NCBI GenBank assembly: GCA_964406945.1
Contig: CAYOTO010000015.1
Span: 10,542 to 74,541, forward strand
DNA from: UBA2266 sp964406945
Lineage (GTDB): Bacteria > Planctomycetota > Phycisphaerae > Sedimentisphaerales > Anaerobacaceae
DNA: 64,000 bases
Reading direction: 5' to 3'
In this document: positions 35,120 to 43,356 of the stretch, one piece after another
How the letters are laid out: each line of letters starts with the position of its first letter
How positions within the stretch are numbered: the stretch's first letter is position 1
Notes under the pieces: model-generated
What the model was told of the DNA's origin: nothing
What the model saw: only the letters and a program-made list of their open reading frames with translations
Database searches by the model: none
Translations under genes and position numbers: made by a program

Positions 35120-36184
35120 ATGAGAAACACCCGCAGATACATTGCATCGGCGGTTCTCGCGGCCGCAATAATCATCGGCATCGTTATTCGCCACCCCGGC
35201 AGCGCTTCGCTGAAACAAATCGAGAGCGGCATGCGTTTTCCGATGGGCACTTATGCCCGCATCGTCGCTGTCGCACCCACTGAACAACAGGCCCGCATAG
35301 CAATCGAGCGAGGCATGGAAGAGATCGAAACCGTCGATACGCTGATGAGCGACTACGATGAGCAGTCCGAGATAAGCCGCGTAAACCGCGAAGCCGCCGG
35401 CACACCTGTAATCGTCAGTGAGCCTACTTTCGAAGTCCTGCGCAAATCCGTCGAATTCAGCAGGCTGTCCGACGGGGCATTCGATGTAACAATCGGTCCG
35501 ATCGGCGAACTGTGGCGCCAGGCGGCCAAGTCCCACGAGGCTCCAGACGCGAATGCCCTCGCCGAAGCCCGCACGAAGGTCGGCTACGACAAGCTCCTGC
35601 TCGACCCGAACGACCGCAGCGTGCGGTTCACGGTCGAAGGCATGAAACTCGACCTGGGCGGGATTGCGAAGGGCTATGCGATAGACCTTGCGGTCGATGC
35701 CATGCAACGGGCCGGGGCAACCGGCGGGATGGTGGATATCGGCGGTGATATTCGCTGTTTCGGGCGGCCGGAGACCAGATCGCACTGGCGTATAGGCCTG
35801 CAGGACCCCGCCCAGGGCGCCGATCCGCTCTCACAGTCTAAAACACTTCTGGTTTTGGAGTTTAATGACGCCGCGGTGGCCACCAGCGGCGATTACCGTC
35901 GATTCGGCCTGATAGACGATGAAAAGGTCAGCCATATCATTGATAAATCAACGGCTGCCGGGGCCCGATCGCTTACGAGCGTAACGATAATAGCCTCCCA
36001 AGCCACTGATGCGGACGCCCTCGCCACCGCCGCGAGTGTTCTCGGGCCGCAAAAAGGGCTGAAATTGGTGGAAGACTATGACGACGCAGAGGCGATTCTC
36101 ATACCCGCCGCTGACCCGGACACAGTGCCGGAGGAACTGAAGCTACTGAAGACCTCGCGCGCACAGGATTACGTAGCCGAGTGA
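35120..36184 (+). CDS. apbE: FAD:protein FMN transferase
   Basis: ApbE attaches FMN covalently to a threonine of RnfG/RnfD-type proteins in the cell envelope. A signal anchor comes first ('RYIASAVLAAAIIIGIVI'). The conserved features then follow: 'MRFPMGTYARI', 'TLMSDYDEQSEISRVNR', 'DGAFDVTIGPI', 'LDLGGIAKGYAIDLAVDAM' and 'GGMVDIGGDIRC', with 'VATSGDYRRFGL' and 'HIIDKST'. At 354 aa it is of normal size. It converges on the end of rnfB with 15 bp between stops, and its substrates are most likely RnfG and RnfD next door. AAGGA precedes the ATG. Confidence 0.95.
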   Translation: MRNTRRYIASAVLAAAIIIGIVIRHPGSASLKQIESGMRFPMGTYARIVAVAPTEQQARIAIERGMEEIETVDTLMSDYDEQSEISRVNREAAGTPVIVSEPTFEVLRKSVEFSRLSDGAFDVTIGPIGELWRQAAKSHEAPDANALAEARTKVGYDKLLLDPNDRSVRFTVEGMKLDLGGIAKGYAIDLAVDAMQRAGATGGMVDIGGDIRCFGRPETRSHWRIGLQDPAQGADPLSQSKTLLVLEFNDAAVATSGDYRRFGLIDDEKVSHIIDKSTAAGARSLTSVTIIASQATDADALATAASVLGPQKGLKLVEDYDDAEAILIPAADPDTVPEELKLLKTSRAQDYVAE

Positions 36185-36199
36185 AAAGTCGTCTCCGAT

Positions 36200-37078
36200 T
36201 TAAGCGCTTTTAGCAGGCTCGTCTTTCTGGGCCGTCTCCTCGACAACGCCTTTGCCCCGGTTGATGATGACTTTGGTGGGGCATTTCTTCTTGGCCGTTT
36301 CGGTCTCTTCACTGGGTTCGTAGTTGGCGTAGTCGAGCCTGGCCAGATTGTCGTCGATAGAGAACAGGTCTGACTGTTTCTTGCAGAGACGACAGCCTAT
36401 GCAGCCGACCTTGCACATCGACCGGGTAACTTTGCCGCTCTCTTTGCTGCTGCAAGCGACAGTAAGCATCTTTTCCTGAGTGAAAGGCACCATTTCGATG
36501 ATGAAACGCGGGCAGGCCTTTGCGCAGGCGCCGCAACCGGTGCATTTGTCGTAATCGACCGTCGCCAGGCCGTCGACAATATGCAGAGCATCGAACTTGC
36601 AGGCTCTGGTGCAATCGCCGAAGCCAAGACAGCCGAATTTGCAGGCCTGTACGTTCGGCAGCGCATTAGCCGCGGTGCAGCTCGGCAGGCCCGAATACTC
36701 ACCGTACATTGTCCTGTCTGCCGTATGCGCGCGACAGTGAACGATAGGGAACCTCTTGGGGCCGGAGTCGCTGAGCTTGAGATTCAGAATATCGGCGATG
36801 GCCGCGGCGGTATCGGAGCCGCCGGGGGCGCATTTTCCGAGCAGCTCGGGATTCTCCATAACAGCTTTGGCATATTGTCCGCAGCCGGGATAACCGCAAG
36901 CGCCGCAATCCAGGTTCGGCAAAGCTTCGTGTATTGCTTCGATCTTCGGATCGACCTGAACCTTGAGCTTCTCACTTGCTATCAGCAGCACGACGGCAAA
37001 CACCATACCCAGACCGAACATGGTAACGGCCGCGGGCCAGGTACTATTCCAGACTTCCATAAACGATGCAACTATCAT
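36200..37078 (-). CDS. rnfB: Rnf electron transport complex subunit B
   Basis: RnfB receives electrons from ferredoxin in the ion-pumping ferredoxin:NAD+ oxidoreductase. One N-terminal transmembrane helix is followed by the Fe-S motif C58-x2-C61-x4-C66-x16-C83 ('NLDCGACGYPGCGQYA'). Further cysteine sets follow, including 'CTGCGACAKACPRFIIE' and 'CKVGCIGCRLCKKQ'. These are the polyferredoxin-type clusters of the family. The C-terminus ends in a Lys/Glu-rich tail. It is the last gene of rnfCDGEAB and overlaps rnfA by 4 nt. Confidence 0.96.
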   Translation of the reverse strand: MIVASFMEVWNSTWPAAVTMFGLGMVFAVVLLIASEKLKVQVDPKIEAIHEALPNLDCGACGYPGCGQYAKAVMENPELLGKCAPGGSDTAAAIADILNLKLSDSGPKRFPIVHCRAHTADRTMYGEYSGLPSCTAANALPNVQACKFGCLGFGDCTRACKFDALHIVDGLATVDYDKCTGCGACAKACPRFIIEMVPFTQEKMLTVACSSKESGKVTRSMCKVGCIGCRLCKKQSDLFSIDDNLARLDYANYEPSEETETAKKKCPTKVIINRGKGVVEETAQKDEPAKSA

Positions 37079-37665
37079 CTAATCATTCCCGAAAAACCCA
37101 TAAATGCCAACGAAAGCAAACCCGCCGTGATCAGCGTAATCGGCGCCCCCTTGATACTCTCCGGCACGTCTCCAAGCTCTAGATCCTCCCTTATGCCGGC
37201 CATGATACAAATGGCCATCGTAAAGCCTATCCCCGCTCCGAAACTCAGCACAACGGCCTCGAGCAAATTGTCGATACCCCAGAGATTTATGAAGAGGCAC
37301 AAACCGAGTATCGCACAATTGGTCGTAATCAACGGCAGAAAGATGCCGAAGCTGTCGTACAACGACGGAAAAAACTTCCTCACGTACATCTCCACTAACT
37401 GCACGGCTCCTGCGATAACCAATATGAACGATACGTACCGCAGGACTTCGAGGTTCGCGGGCATGAGGATCAGGTGGTCTATCAGCCACGTAAGCGTGCC
37501 GCTGAGCGTTACAACGAAGGTAACCGCCAACCCCATGCCGAACGCCATATCTATCCGCCCGGAAACGCCCAGGTACGGACAGATGCCGAGAAACTTGGTC
37601 AGCACAAGGTTGTTGACCACGACGATGGATATAAATGCGAGTATTAATGATTGTAGCGTATCCAT
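37075..37665 (-). CDS. rnfA: Rnf electron transport complex subunit A
   Basis: RnfA is one of the two homologous six-helix membrane subunits of Rnf. The sequence has 'SIVVVNNLVLTKFLGICPYL' and 'PLITTNCAILGLCLF', each with the conserved membrane Cys that helps hold the intramembrane Fe-S cluster between RnfA and RnfE. It is 196 aa with no extra domains. GAGGAG lies upstream of the start, and the stop overlaps rnfB as ATGA. Confidence 0.96.
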   Translation of the reverse strand: MDTLQSLILAFISIVVVNNLVLTKFLGICPYLGVSGRIDMAFGMGLAVTFVVTLSGTLTWLIDHLILMPANLEVLRYVSFILVIAGAVQLVEMYVRKFFPSLYDSFGIFLPLITTNCAILGLCLFINLWGIDNLLEAVVLSFGAGIGFTMAICIMAGIREDLELGDVPESIKGAPITLITAGLLSLAFMGFSGMIR

Positions 37666-37673
37666 AGGCTCCT

Positions 37674-38309
37674 CTAGCTCGCCTTCTTGCTGAACTTATT
37701 GATGAGCGCCAGCAGCAGTCCGAGTGTTACGAATGCTCCGACCGGCATGCCCATGGCCGCCCAGGGCACATACCATCCGCCTTCGGCGACCGGATTGAGA
37801 ACCGCAATTTCGAACAACTTGCCCGTCGCCAGCAGTTCTCTGACACTTGCGACCATGCACAGGGTCAACGTAAAACCCAGCCCCATGCCGATGGCGTCGA
37901 TAATGCTGACGGCCAGGCCGTTTTTGCTTGCACACGCCTCGGCCCGGCAGATTATGGTGCAGTTGACTATAATCAGGGGCACGTACGGGCCCAGCGTCTC
38001 GCTCATGTTCGGCACGAAGGCCTTGAGGAACAGGTCGGCGATCGTGACGAACGTGGATATCGTCAGCGTAAACATGAGAATTCGGAGGTGAGGTTTGAGA
38101 AGGTTTCTCATAAGGCTGACGATAATGTTGCTGCACAGCAGCACGAAAATTACACACAGCCCCATCGTAAGCGCCGGTTTCATGGCCGCCGTTACGGCCA
38201 GCGTGGGACACATGCCCAGCAACAGCCGGAAAACCGGGTTCTCGCGCCAGAGACCGGCCATAAATGTGTCTTTGTAAACGCTGTCAACTGTCTGCGCACC
38301 GTTAGCCAT
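37674..38309 (-). CDS. rnfE: Rnf electron transport complex subunit E
   Basis: RnfE is the membrane subunit paired with RnfA. 'RLLLGMCPTLAVTAAMKPA' and 'VPLIIVNCTIICRAEACASK' give the conserved membrane cysteines and the E-specific 'CRAEA' segment. It has six hydrophobic segments in 211 aa. It sits between rnfG and rnfA with only a few bases on each side, as in other rnfCDGEAB operons. Confidence 0.96.
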   Translation of the reverse strand: MANGAQTVDSVYKDTFMAGLWRENPVFRLLLGMCPTLAVTAAMKPALTMGLCVIFVLLCSNIIVSLMRNLLKPHLRILMFTLTISTFVTIADLFLKAFVPNMSETLGPYVPLIIVNCTIICRAEACASKNGLAVSIIDAIGMGLGFTLTLCMVASVRELLATGKLFEIAVLNPVAEGGWYVPWAAMGMPVGAFVTLGLLLALINKFSKKAS

Positions 38310-38314
38310 GACGC

Positions 38315-38986
38315 CTACTCCTGCTCCTGGTTCTTAACATCTTCGGCCGCGCCTTTCATCTCGGGCGATGACGGTTTGGGGATCAGGCCCTGTTGCGCCA
38401 TCTTTTGCTTCAATTGACTGAGGGCATTGTTAATCGTCTCCACAACGGCCTCGCTGCTGATCGTAGCGCCTGTAATGGCTACTATCTCTTCGTCGATCTT
38501 TTCACTGTCGCCGGTCGTTTGCAGTTCGAGACCTCCGGCGGGCGCACCGGCAAACTGACTGCGATACCAGTCGAGCTTTATCTTATCGCCAAAGCCGGGA
38601 GTCTCGTTGCTGGCCAGGACGTTGTAGCCGGCCATATTCTGGAAATCCGGTCCCACCGCCACAACGAGTTCAATCTTGTCTGCAAAGCCGGACCCCGTGG
38701 CAGTAAAACTCCAGCCGATCCGGCGACTGTCACTGGTCGCCTCGTACACGGTCAAGCCCTGGGGTTTGCCCTGCGTCGAGGTGATCTCGATTTCATTATC
38801 GAGCGGGACAAAGTGCTCGGCCTGCGGCAAAAGCCGCCCGGCGAGGCGGTTGAGCTTGTCGATTCGATTCTGCTCTATCCTCGGTCTGAGGGCGGCGTTG
38901 GTTACCGCCAGCAACAGCCCGAAGAAAATGGAGCCGACAATCAGAAGCCAGCTCTGCTGCATGAAGTATATTATCCTATTTCGCAC
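38315..38986 (-). CDS. rnfG: Rnf electron transport complex subunit G
   Basis: RnfG is a periplasmic flavoprotein with one N-terminal helix ('SWLLIVGSIFFGLLLAVTNA') and an FMN-binding domain. The FMN attachment motif is 'VAITGATISSEAVVETI', in the S/T-G-A-T class, where the second Thr takes the covalent flavin from ApbE. 'YNVLASNETPGFGDKI' is the usual flavin-domain segment. The GTG start overlaps the 3' end of rnfD by 11 nt. A polar tail of about 20 residues follows the domain. Confidence 0.95.
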   Translation of the reverse strand: MRNRIIYFMQQSWLLIVGSIFFGLLLAVTNAALRPRIEQNRIDKLNRLAGRLLPQAEHFVPLDNEIEITSTQGKPQGLTVYEATSDSRRIGWSFTATGSGFADKIELVVAVGPDFQNMAGYNVLASNETPGFGDKIKLDWYRSQFAGAPAGGLELQTTGDSEKIDEEIVAITGATISSEAVVETINNALSQLKQKMAQQGLIPKPSSPEMKGAAEDVKNQEQE

Positions 38987-40004
38987 CTGGTTTACCTCCG
39001 GCCGGAACCAACTTGAAATATCTGTCGATGAGAGGCGTCACCGCATTCATGATAAGGATTGCGTACATCAGGCCCTCGGGATACTCGCCGACGACCCTGA
39101 TCAACATCGTGAGAACGCCCACGCCGATGCCAAAAGTCCACATGCCTTTCTTCGTAAGAGGCATTGTAACCGGATCGGTGGCTATGAAAAATGCTCCCAG
39201 CAGCATGGCGCCGCTGGTCAGATGAAACAGCGGCTGAACGTATGCATAATTGTCGATCATGTAAGCAATGCCGGCGAATATCAGAACGGCCCCGAGCATT
39301 CCGGCCGGCACCCGCCAGTTGATCGTCCTGCGAATGAGCAGAAAAGCGCCGCCTATCATAAGAGCGATTGCACTTGTTTCCCCGAGAGATCCGCCGATTT
39401 CGCCTGTCAGCGTGTATTTGAAATTCTGCTTGTTGTAGGTGTCGGCTCCGAGTTCGTTTTTGACCGCCATTTTGCTCCAGGCCAGAGGCGTCGCCTGGGT
39501 TCTGGCGTCCGTAATATTGGCCTGTTCGACCTTCGGAAGTTCGGGGTCGACGGTTGCGGGAACGGTCCAGGTGGTCATCAGCACGCCCAGCGAAGCCGCC
39601 ATGAATGTGCGCCCCACCATCGCCGGATTGAACACGTTGGAGCCAAGTCCTCCGAAGACCATTTTGCCGATGATAATGGCGAATGCGCTGCCGATCGCCG
39701 CGGCCCATAACGGCAGTTCAGGCGGCAGTGACATAGCGAGTATGATGCCCGTTACCACAGCGCTGAGGTCGCTCAGACTGTTGGGACGCTGCGCAAATCT
39801 GTTCCAGAGCCATTCAGCCGCCACGCATGACAGAACGCATGTAACCAGCAGCCCGGCGGCGTAAAGCCTGAAATAATACCCGGCCGCGAGCATTGCCGGA
39901 ACCAGGGCTATAATGACATCGAACATCACCGCCCGCGTCGAAAGGGCCTTACTGACATGCGGCGAAGGCGAGACCATTAACTGTCTGTTTTCTTTCTGAG
40001 CCAT
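38976..40004 (-). CDS. rnfD: Rnf electron transport complex subunit D
   Basis: RnfD is the large membrane flavoprotein of Rnf, with about nine or ten helices. Conserved parts include 'VSPSPHVSKALSTRAVMFDV', 'GGLGSNVFNPAMVGRTFM' and 'GAFFIATDPVTMPLTKKG'. The FMN-threonine segment reads 'DARTQATPLAW'; the family motif normally has Gly where this protein has Gln, while the acceptor Thr is kept. I use the ATG at 40004 (MAQKENRQ), with AGGTAAGG upstream; a GTG at 40049 would add 15 residues with no hydrophobic content. Confidence 0.94.
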   Translation of the reverse strand: MAQKENRQLMVSPSPHVSKALSTRAVMFDVIIALVPAMLAAGYYFRLYAAGLLVTCVLSCVAAEWLWNRFAQRPNSLSDLSAVVTGIILAMSLPPELPLWAAAIGSAFAIIIGKMVFGGLGSNVFNPAMVGRTFMAASLGVLMTTWTVPATVDPELPKVEQANITDARTQATPLAWSKMAVKNELGADTYNKQNFKYTLTGEIGGSLGETSAIALMIGGAFLLIRRTINWRVPAGMLGAVLIFAGIAYMIDNYAYVQPLFHLTSGAMLLGAFFIATDPVTMPLTKKGMWTFGIGVGVLTMLIRVVGEYPEGLMYAILIMNAVTPLIDRYFKLVPAGGKPGAK

Positions 40005-40111
40005 CCTTACCTGTATACCTTTTGAGCCGCCCCCTTCGGCCACGCTCACTTAATTCGGTGTCGGTCCGGAACCGACGCGACGATTATTCTGACCCTGCGG
40101 CGACTTCTCGC

Positions 40112-41488
40112 CTATTTGGGTATTCTCTTCTTTTCTCTGGCGGCGCTGATTTTTCCGGTCTTTATGTAGCCGGTCAGTTCTATGTTCGCCGGGCACACAT
40201 AACTGCAGCAACCGCACTCGATACAAGCATTCATGAAGTAATTCTCCGCGATGTCGAGTCTGCCGTTCTTGACGGCATGCGCGATTCGCGTGGGATTCAG
40301 TCGTTCGGGACATACGTCCAGGCATCTGCCGCACCGGATACACGGCGTCAGGCGTCTTTCGAATTTAGCCTTGCCTATTTCGTTTCGCGTAAGTGCCAGA
40401 ATACAGCCGCTCGTCTTTGTGATCGGTGTATCCGTATCGGCGACCGCAAAGCCCATCATTGGCCCGCCCATTATCACCTTCTCGGCCGCATCGTTCAGGC
40501 CGCCGCAGAATTCGAGCAGTTCGCCGGCACTGATCCCCACCGGAACGTAGAAGTTGCCGCGTTTGTCCACTCCCCCACCGGTTACCGTAACGACTCTGTG
40601 CGTCAACGGTTTGCCATTGACAACCGCCTCGGCGATTGCCGCGGATGTAGCGACGTTGAGAACGACTACGCCGATCATCGGAGGAATGCCGCCGGTCGGC
40701 ACCGCTTCGCCCAGAACCGCCTGTATCAACTGGCGTTCACCGCCCTGGGGGTATTTCGTCTGAACGGGCATCACTTCTATGTCGTCGCAGCCGCACTCGG
40801 CAACCGTCCGCTTGACCACTTCAATGGCCTCGGGCTTGTTGTCTTCTATGCCGATTACGACGCGTTTGCAACCTGACGCTTTTTTCGCCAGCCTCACTCC
40901 GGCGAGCATTTGTCTGGTCCACTCGATCATGAGCCGGTAGTCGCAGGTTATATACGGTTCGCATTCGCAACCGTTGACGAGCATTGTCTCCTTCGGCGTT
41001 GGTCCGCCCGGCTCCAGTTTGACTCTGGTGGGGAAGCCCGCCCCGCCCATACCGACCAGGCCGGCTTCGGCGATTGCGTCGAGGATTTTTTCCGCGGTGT
41101 AGCCGCATTCGTCGAAATCAGTCCACGCATCGGCGGCGGGCAGTTTGATTTCATCCGCGGCTTCGGGGTCGACGTCGATCACCACCGCCAAGCTTCTGCC
41201 CATAACAGCGTGTGAACGAAGTGCGATCTCTTTGACCTTTCCGGACACCGGGGCATGCACCGGAGCCGATACGAAGGCCTCGGCAGCGCCGATTTTCTGC
41301 CCGGGCTGCACAACATCGCCCTTTTTAACCAGCGGCTCGCAGATGGCGCCGATATGCTGGCTGAGCATTATCGCCACCTGCTTGGGCTTGGGACCTGTCT
41401 CAATGGGCCTGTCAAGGCTCAATTCCTTGCGGTCGCCGGGGTGTACACCTCGCGGAAAAGTCGGTTTCGAGCTTGAAATAGTCTTCAT
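40112..41488 (-). CDS. rnfC: Rnf electron transport complex subunit C
   Basis: RnfC is the NADH-site subunit on the cytoplasmic face. An N-terminal RnfC barrel domain ('FPRGVHPGDRKELSLDRPI') is followed by the Complex-I 51-kDa-like fold with 'GLVGMGGAGFPTRVKLEPGG' for FMN/NADH. Two ferredoxin-type motifs follow: 'CIRCGRCLDVCPERLNP' and 'CIECGCCSYVCPANIEL'. Length (458 aa) is typical. It is the first rnf gene; the order C-D-G-E-A-B is the standard one. Confidence 0.96.
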   Translation of the reverse strand: MKTISSSKPTFPRGVHPGDRKELSLDRPIETGPKPKQVAIMLSQHIGAICEPLVKKGDVVQPGQKIGAAEAFVSAPVHAPVSGKVKEIALRSHAVMGRSLAVVIDVDPEAADEIKLPAADAWTDFDECGYTAEKILDAIAEAGLVGMGGAGFPTRVKLEPGGPTPKETMLVNGCECEPYITCDYRLMIEWTRQMLAGVRLAKKASGCKRVVIGIEDNKPEAIEVVKRTVAECGCDDIEVMPVQTKYPQGGERQLIQAVLGEAVPTGGIPPMIGVVVLNVATSAAIAEAVVNGKPLTHRVVTVTGGGVDKRGNFYVPVGISAGELLEFCGGLNDAAEKVIMGGPMMGFAVADTDTPITKTSGCILALTRNEIGKAKFERRLTPCIRCGRCLDVCPERLNPTRIAHAVKNGRLDIAENYFMNACIECGCCSYVCPANIELTGYIKTGKISAAREKKRIPK

Positions 41489-41509
41489 CTATGTAAATAC
41501 CCGTACCAG

Positions 41510-41800
41510 CTACCGTTTTCTGGATGATTTTACCGCGACACTCACGACTGTCATCACCATAGTCGTAACCGCCGCAGCAATTGCGAAACTCAGAACCGTT
41601 CGAAACCCTCCGTTTTCAATACGGTCGGCCAAAAACCATTCGCAAACGCCCAGAACCGCAATCAAAGTCCAGATCGGAACCAGAAATGCAGCGATTACCT
41701 TGACTACCACAGAAGGCGCCTCGCTGTGACCGACCTGACTGTATACCCGGCCGCAATTGTGCGACTGACTGCAGTCCCTGCAAAAGTTTTGCTCACTCAT
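41510..41800 (-). CDS. Small cysteine-rich two-helix membrane protein, RseC-like
   Basis: This 96-residue protein begins with a cysteine group, C7-x2-C10-x5-C16 ('FCRDCSQSHNCGRVY'). Two transmembrane helices (about 33-56 and 67-87) and a basic tail follow. This is the layout of RseC/MucC-type proteins of the SoxR-reducing system, which accompany Rnf/Rsx in many bacteria. It lies 21 bp upstream of rnfC on the same strand, so it is probably the first gene of the rnf operon. RseC identity is inferred from architecture and position, not from strong sequence conservation. Confidence 0.65.
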   Translation of the reverse strand: MSEQNFCRDCSQSHNCGRVYSQVGHSEAPSVVVKVIAAFLVPIWTLIAVLGVCEWFLADRIENGGFRTVLSFAIAAAVTTMVMTVVSVAVKSSRKR

Positions 41801-41888
41801 AGTTTAAGGCTACCACTGAGAAAAAACGCTTTTATAATAAACAAGAGAAGATTTCAAACAGAACTTTTGGAATTTTTTGAGGATAACC

Positions 41889-42764
41889 ATGCTGCAAAGA
41901 ATGCTAATCGTATTTGCTCTGACGTTGCCTCTCGCTTTCGGTGGCTGCGCCACCAATCCTCTTACTGGCGAGGACGAACTTATGTTCTTTGGGCCGGACA
42001 GCGATATCGAATTGGGCAAGAAATATGCGCCTGAGCTTCAAAAACAGATGGGCGGGCCTGTTCCGGACGACGCTCTGCAAAACTACATCGCCCAGGTGGG
42101 CCGCAGCGTCAGCAGCGTCAGCCACAATCCCGAGTGGGAATATGAGTTCACCGCCGTACAGGACGACATGGTCAATGCCTTCGCCCTGCCGGGAGGGAAG
42201 ATATTCATAACCAGGGGCATGCTCGAAAAGTTGTCATCGGAAGCTCAACTGGCGTCCATTCTCGCCCACGAAACGGCGCACGTGGTGGCGCGGGATACTT
42301 CTGCGGCAATGAGTCGTCAAATAGGAATGACTCTGCTGCTGGCGGCGGCGGTCTCGCAGACCGACTCGCGAGCCGCCGCATCAATGGCGCAGTTGACGGC
42401 TCAGATAATCAGCTTGAAATACAGTCGCACAGACGAAAGGCAGGCCGATATAGCGGGGCTCGATTACCTCGTGAAAGCCGGTTATAACCCCGCTGCGATG
42501 GTCGAGACCATGGAGATACTGAATGAATTAGCCGCCGAAGGCGACCGACCGCCGGAATTTCTTTCGACTCACCCCAACCCCGAAAACCGCGTGCAATACC
42601 TGAGCAATCGCATCGAGAGCGTCTATTACGGGCTACCGAATCGCAAAATAGGCCGGGCAGACTACAAGAAGTATGTTCTGGACGTTCTACCCAAGACCAG
42701 GCCTCCGGAGGAGTTGAAGCCGGGCGAATTACCGACTCCGAAACCCAGACCGGAGCAGAACTGA
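41889..42764 (+). CDS. M48-family metalloprotease, lipoprotein
   Basis: A lipoprotein signal ends at 'LAFGGC' (Cys20). The zinc site is H127-E-T-A-H131 in 'ILAHETAHVVARD', with the third ligand in 'RTDERQADIAGLDYLVKAGY'. 'NAFALPGGKIFITRGML' is the usual M48B/BepA-LoiP segment. Such proteins degrade or refold misassembled outer-membrane proteins in the periplasm. The C-terminus is Pro-rich. The ATG at 41889 has GAGGA just upstream, better than the TTG at 41877. It diverges from the small RseC-like gene, with a TATAAT (41833-41838) between them. Confidence 0.92.
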   Translation: MLQRMLIVFALTLPLAFGGCATNPLTGEDELMFFGPDSDIELGKKYAPELQKQMGGPVPDDALQNYIAQVGRSVSSVSHNPEWEYEFTAVQDDMVNAFALPGGKIFITRGMLEKLSSEAQLASILAHETAHVVARDTSAAMSRQIGMTLLLAAAVSQTDSRAAASMAQLTAQIISLKYSRTDERQADIAGLDYLVKAGYNPAAMVETMEILNELAAEGDRPPEFLSTHPNPENRVQYLSNRIESVYYGLPNRKIGRADYKKYVLDVLPKTRPPEELKPGELPTPKPRPEQN

Positions 42765-42837
42765 CCAACATCGGTAAGTCCGGATAAAAGGAATCGCAGG
42801 AAGCCGGTGCTTCTCAGGCTTTGATGCTGCTCTGTAA

Positions 42838-43254
42838 TCAGTTGGCGGCCGCTCTGCGTCTTTCCCGCTTGTCTTCGGTTGCGCTGAACTCGCATTCCGG
42901 ACAGCGGTCCGCGAAGTCATTCGGTACGGTCCCGTAAGGGAAGACCTTTTCGCAGTTGGCGCACTTGACCGCCTGGAAAACGCTCTTCTTGCCGCATTCG
43001 CGGCAGACCATCGCCGGATTCTCGTTGGTCATGGGTCTGAAGTTTTCCTGCATGTGCCTGGCGAAATCGCGTTTGGGGATCTGGTAAGCTGCATTGCAGG
43101 CGGCGTTTCTGCACAACATCCACTGCATCTCATCGCTTGGAATCTCATTAATTCCACCCCCGCCGCCCCGGTTTGTGTACCAGAAGATTCCCCCGGCGAG
43201 CACGAAACATACGACAATAACGCCTATCATCAGCGGTTTTTTGGATTCGTCCAT
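42838..43254 (-). CDS. Membrane-anchored multi-zinc-ribbon protein
   Basis: I recognise no named family. An N-terminal helix (about 8-27) and a Gly-rich linker are followed by four cysteine pairs: C48/C53 ('MLCRNAACNAAYQ'), C84-x2-C87, C98-x2-C101 and C118-x2-C121. They are arranged as two treble-clef or ribbon-like zinc sites. The short cytoplasmic start ('MDESKKP') before the helix suggests the ribbons face the periplasm or the outer side of the inner membrane. The tail is basic ('KRERRRAAAN'). It converges on the M48 protease gene, and no partner can be inferred. Confidence 0.6.
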   Translation of the reverse strand: MDESKKPLMIGVIVVCFVLAGGIFWYTNRGGGGGINEIPSDEMQWMLCRNAACNAAYQIPKRDFARHMQENFRPMTNENPAMVCRECGKKSVFQAVKCANCEKVFPYGTVPNDFADRCPECEFSATEDKRERRRAAAN

Positions 43255-43356
43255 CGGATTATCTCCAAAAGTCAGTGAATATCAGCCACTTACAAATTCT
43301 AGCAGGGACGGATTGGAATGTCAAATATCTCAAAACTGTTTTGCCATGTAAAACCC

